Assembly: GCA_900540475.1 (NCBI GenBank)
Contig: UQGG01000005.1
Span: 145,525-209,524, forward strand
Origin: an uncultured Robinsoniella sp.
Lineage (GTDB): Bacteria > Bacillota > Clostridia > Lachnospirales > Lachnospiraceae
Length of the DNA: 64,000 nt
Reading direction: 5' to 3'
The translations under genes were made by a program, and so were the position numbers. Of this stretch, positions 61,985 through 64,000 are shown one piece after another (position 1 is the stretch's first letter; each line of letters starts with the position of its first letter). The notes below the pieces were generated by a model. It saw only the letters and a program-made list of their open reading frames with translations. It had not been told where the DNA came from and did no database searches.

Positions 61985-62015
61985 TTGTCAACAAAATATA
62001 CATATCAGTTAACAA
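61985..62015 (+). promoter_or_regulatory. BirA operator 2
   Basis: TTGTCAAC, 15 nt, GTTAACAA, 27 nt after the first box and ending 14 nt before the bioY start, so it likely blocks transcription or early elongation. Confidence 0.8.
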
Positions 62016-62028
62016 TGAAAGGGAAATT

Positions 62029-62592
62029 ATGAATAAGAAAAATAAAATGACAACGCAGTCTGTGGTTCTGGTTGGAATGTTTGCTGCTATCCTGGCGGTA
62101 TTATCCCAGATTTCAATTCCTATGCCTTCAGGGGTGCCTGTGACGATGCAGACCTTCGCGGTAGCTTTAACCGGATGTGTTCTGGGCTGGAAAAAAGGAA
62201 CCATGGCATCGGTAATCTATATTGTACTGGGTGGAGTTGGTGTACCTGTATTTTCCGGATTTGCTGGAGGCCTGGGCATATTATTTGGTAAAACCGGCGG
62301 GTTTATATTTGGTTTTATCTTCCTGGCTTTGTTGTGCGGTCTGGCTGTGGTTGTAAAAAACAAAGTGTTAGCCGGAATACTCGCTGTATGCGGCCTGCTG
62401 ATCTGTCATGTCCTTGGAATCCTGCAGTTTATGCTATTAATGAAGATGTCATTTTGGTCATCTGCCGTGTTGGTATCCGTTCCCTATTTGATTAAAGACG
62501 TTATTTCGATTGTGCTTGCATTTGTTGTAGGAGCGATACTGCGCAAGTCCTTAAATGCAGCCAATATACTGACTTATGCAAATACTATTTGA
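62029..62592 (+). CDS. bioY: Biotin transporter substrate-binding subunit BioY
   Basis: 187 aa, five to six membrane segments. BioY signature ISIPMPSGVPVTMQTFAVALTG and GGVGVPVFSGFAGGLGILFG. It imports biotin, usually with a shared ECF energy module encoded elsewhere. The weak GAAAGGGAAATT ribosome site follows two BirA operators. Confidence 0.97.
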   Translation: MNKKNKMTTQSVVLVGMFAAILAVLSQISIPMPSGVPVTMQTFAVALTGCVLGWKKGTMASVIYIVLGGVGVPVFSGFAGGLGILFGKTGGFIFGFIFLALLCGLAVVVKNKVLAGILAVCGLLICHVLGILQFMLLMKMSFWSSAVLVSVPYLIKDVISIVLAFVVGAILRKSLNAANILTYANTI

Positions 62593-62626
62593 GAAACACT
62601 TTACAATTTGAAAAGGGAACTGAACT

Positions 62627-63643
62627 CTATTTTTTTAATGAAATATCACATACGGATTTTCGCTCGATAAAATTAGTGTCGATCATTTTTACTGTGGGGA
62701 AATTGGTTTCACATCCATTGATACGTTTGAGCAGTAATTTTGCCGCCTGTTTTCCCATTTCCTGCAGATTTTGAACGATTGCCGTAATAGGCGGCTCAAA
62801 GGCAGAGAAGATTTCGTCATCATCGAAGGTCAGGACAGACAGATCTTCGGGAATGGATATACCAAGAGTATTGAGTTCCATTATGACGCCCAGTGTTGAT
62901 ATATAGCCCAGAATTAATACTGCTGTAGGGCGGGGAGTGTGCTCGATCATACGGCGCAGTTGTACGGCACCGGAATGGGGCGAAAAATCACCGCTCATAA
63001 CAATACGGCAGGGAAAAGGGATCTGGTGTTCATCGCAGGCATCGTAAAAGCCCTGTATACGCTCTTTGATGGTATAACTGTCAAGAATTCCACCGATTAC
63101 CCCCAGACAGCGGTGCCCTTTGGAAATCAGGTATTCCGTGGCTTCATAAGCACTTTTACGGTTCGTAGAAGTGATGGAATCACCCGGAGGGTTGGTAACT
63201 ACCTGATCCAGATATACCAAAGGAATATTATTTTGGATGATTGACGGGATGAGATTTAGATGGGATGCATTTTCAGGTATTAAAATGACACCGTCAACCT
63301 GATTGCTTAGCAATAAACGCATAATATCAGTATGATCCTCCGTATTAGAATCATAGGAACTGACAATTGTGGAATAGTTATATTTTTGTACGCATTCTTC
63401 AATGTAAGAACAAAGTGAGCCCCAAAAATAATCTCCGATTACAGGTATCAGAATACAGATGGTATTTGTCTTTCGCGCCCGCAGCATTTGTGCGGTCTTA
63501 TTAGGCGTATAGCCTAATTTTTTTATGCTCTTTTCTATTTTTGCCCGATTCTCGGGTATAATATTTTTCCCATTTAAATATTTTGAAATAGTAGCCAGGG
63601 ACAGGTTCGTGTCTTTGGCAATATCTTTAATTGTACAACCCAT
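62627..63643 (-). CDS. LacI-family transcriptional regulator
   Basis: 338 aa, ATG after AAAGGAGG. N-terminal HTH (CTIKDIAKDTNLSLATISKYLNGKN) and a periplasmic-binding-like ligand domain (about 60-330). The divergent sugar-binding lipoprotein gene at 63913 and CGAAACGTTTCG operators between them make it a likely local repressor of a sugar uptake operon. Confidence 0.95.
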   Translation of the reverse strand: MGCTIKDIAKDTNLSLATISKYLNGKNIIPENRAKIEKSIKKLGYTPNKTAQMLRARKTNTICILIPVIGDYFWGSLCSYIEECVQKYNYSTIVSSYDSNTEDHTDIMRLLLSNQVDGVILIPENASHLNLIPSIIQNNIPLVYLDQVVTNPPGDSITSTNRKSAYEATEYLISKGHRCLGVIGGILDSYTIKERIQGFYDACDEHQIPFPCRIVMSGDFSPHSGAVQLRRMIEHTPRPTAVLILGYISTLGVIMELNTLGISIPEDLSVLTFDDDEIFSAFEPPITAIVQNLQEMGKQAAKLLLKRINGCETNFPTVKMIDTNFIERKSVCDISLKK

Positions 63644-63723
63644 ATATATGCCTCCTTTAGTTGGTGGAATTGAATAATATTATAACATAAATATAAATAA
63701 AATCAATAATTATAGTCAAATTA

Positions 63724-63864
63724 ACGAAACGTTTTGTTTAAAATAAAATATTAATGTTGGTATAATTATATCATAACAGAGAAATTATATAAAATTTAAA
63801 CAAAAAAGTATTGACATCAATTTAAAATAATATTATTATATAATTACAAAAACGAAACGTTTCG
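63724..63864. promoter_or_regulatory. LacI-type operators and promoter of the sugar-transport operon
   Basis: Perfect CGAAACGTTTCG at 63853-63864 and a near copy CGAAACGTTTTG near 63725. The promoter TTGACA (63811-63816), 17 nt, TATTAT precedes the second box, which overlaps the start of transcription. The 63644-63912 gap has no gene. Confidence 0.8.
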
Positions 63865-63912
63865 CTTAAGACCATGTTAACCCAGTTATAAAAAGTGAGA
63901 AGGAGAAACAAA

Positions 63913-64000
63913 ATGAAAAAAAGATTATTGGCGTGTTTGTTAACAGGAACGATGGTTTTATCACTTGCGGCGTGTGGAAACAGCCAGGGTTCGGGGACAA
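63913..64000 (+). CDS. Substrate-binding lipoprotein of a sugar ABC transporter (partial)
   Basis: Only 29 codons are in the window. Signal peptide with lipobox LAAC (KKRLLACLLTGTMVLSLAAC) followed by GNSQGSG, typical of sugar-binding lipoproteins. The LacI gene and operators upstream fit this role. The 3' end lies beyond the window. Confidence 0.75.
   Translation, partial: MKKRLLACLLTGTMVLSLAACGNSQGSGT

Overview
This window looks like chromosome from a spore-forming gut Lachnospiraceae (Firmicutes). The signs are moderate-to-low GC, strong GGAGG-type ribosome sites, frequent GTG/TTG starts, a cotJABC spore-coat operon, BspA-like surface proteins, and a fucose/rhamnose-type bacterial microcompartment (BMC) operon. 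The species cannot be fixed from the sequence alone.

Layout. (1) 1-13.3 kb: the end of a Tad/Flp-like (type II secretion-related) operon with a TadC-like membrane protein, several tiny single-helix membrane proteins, a pseudopilin-like protein and a 2366-aa secreted LRR plus beta-helix protein. A convergent 919-aa BspA-like surface protein follows. (2) 13.4-29.4 kb: an AT-rich accessory island. It holds two small HTH repressors with palindromic operator arrays, about a dozen small unknown genes, decayed duplicates, a minimal Ku-LigD end-joining pair and a group IIC-like intron placed just behind the ligD terminator. It ends with an ECF sigma/anti-sigma pair and a truncated cell-wall gene. Most small genes are preceded by a short GC-rich hairpin fused to the ribosome-binding site. 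The stem sequence changes in both arms while its position and 3' context are kept. Three (possibly four) promoters share a near-identical initially transcribed leader. (3) 29.5-36.5 kb: a lipoprotein, then a minus-strand RNA-repair locus: AraC regulator, two WYL proteins, a non-coding region with a permuted tRNA-like fold (Y RNA/YrlA-like), an SPFH/slipin protein and RtcB RNA ligase. (4) 36.6-41.5 kb: MATE exporter, an HTH-DUF3990 (ADP-ribosyltransferase-like) gene overlapping an unknown gene and a MerR regulator, and a DUF554 membrane protein. (5) 41.6-52.8 kb: core genes: a structured leader with a terminator, carAB, a zinc-dependent phospholipase C-like protein, cotJABC, an ABC-F protein and a PAS-GGDEF diguanylate cyclase. 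(6) 52.9-61.1 kb: the BMC operon. (7) 61.4-64 kb: YbaK deacylase, BirA-controlled bioY, a LacI regulator with its operators, and the start of a sugar-binding lipoprotein.

How the genes work together. In the BMC operon, aldolase, CoA-acylating aldehyde dehydrogenase, alcohol dehydrogenase, PduL and PduS carry likely encapsulation tails or shell partners. They would cleave fuculose/rhamnulose-1-phosphate to lactaldehyde and process it inside a shell built from four BMC-H, one EutN and one BMC-T protein. The glycyl-radical diol dehydratase that normally accompanies this set is absent here. The most unusual regions are the island's hairpin-RBS/shared-promoter architecture and the RtcB-slipin-tRNA-mimic-WYL locus.
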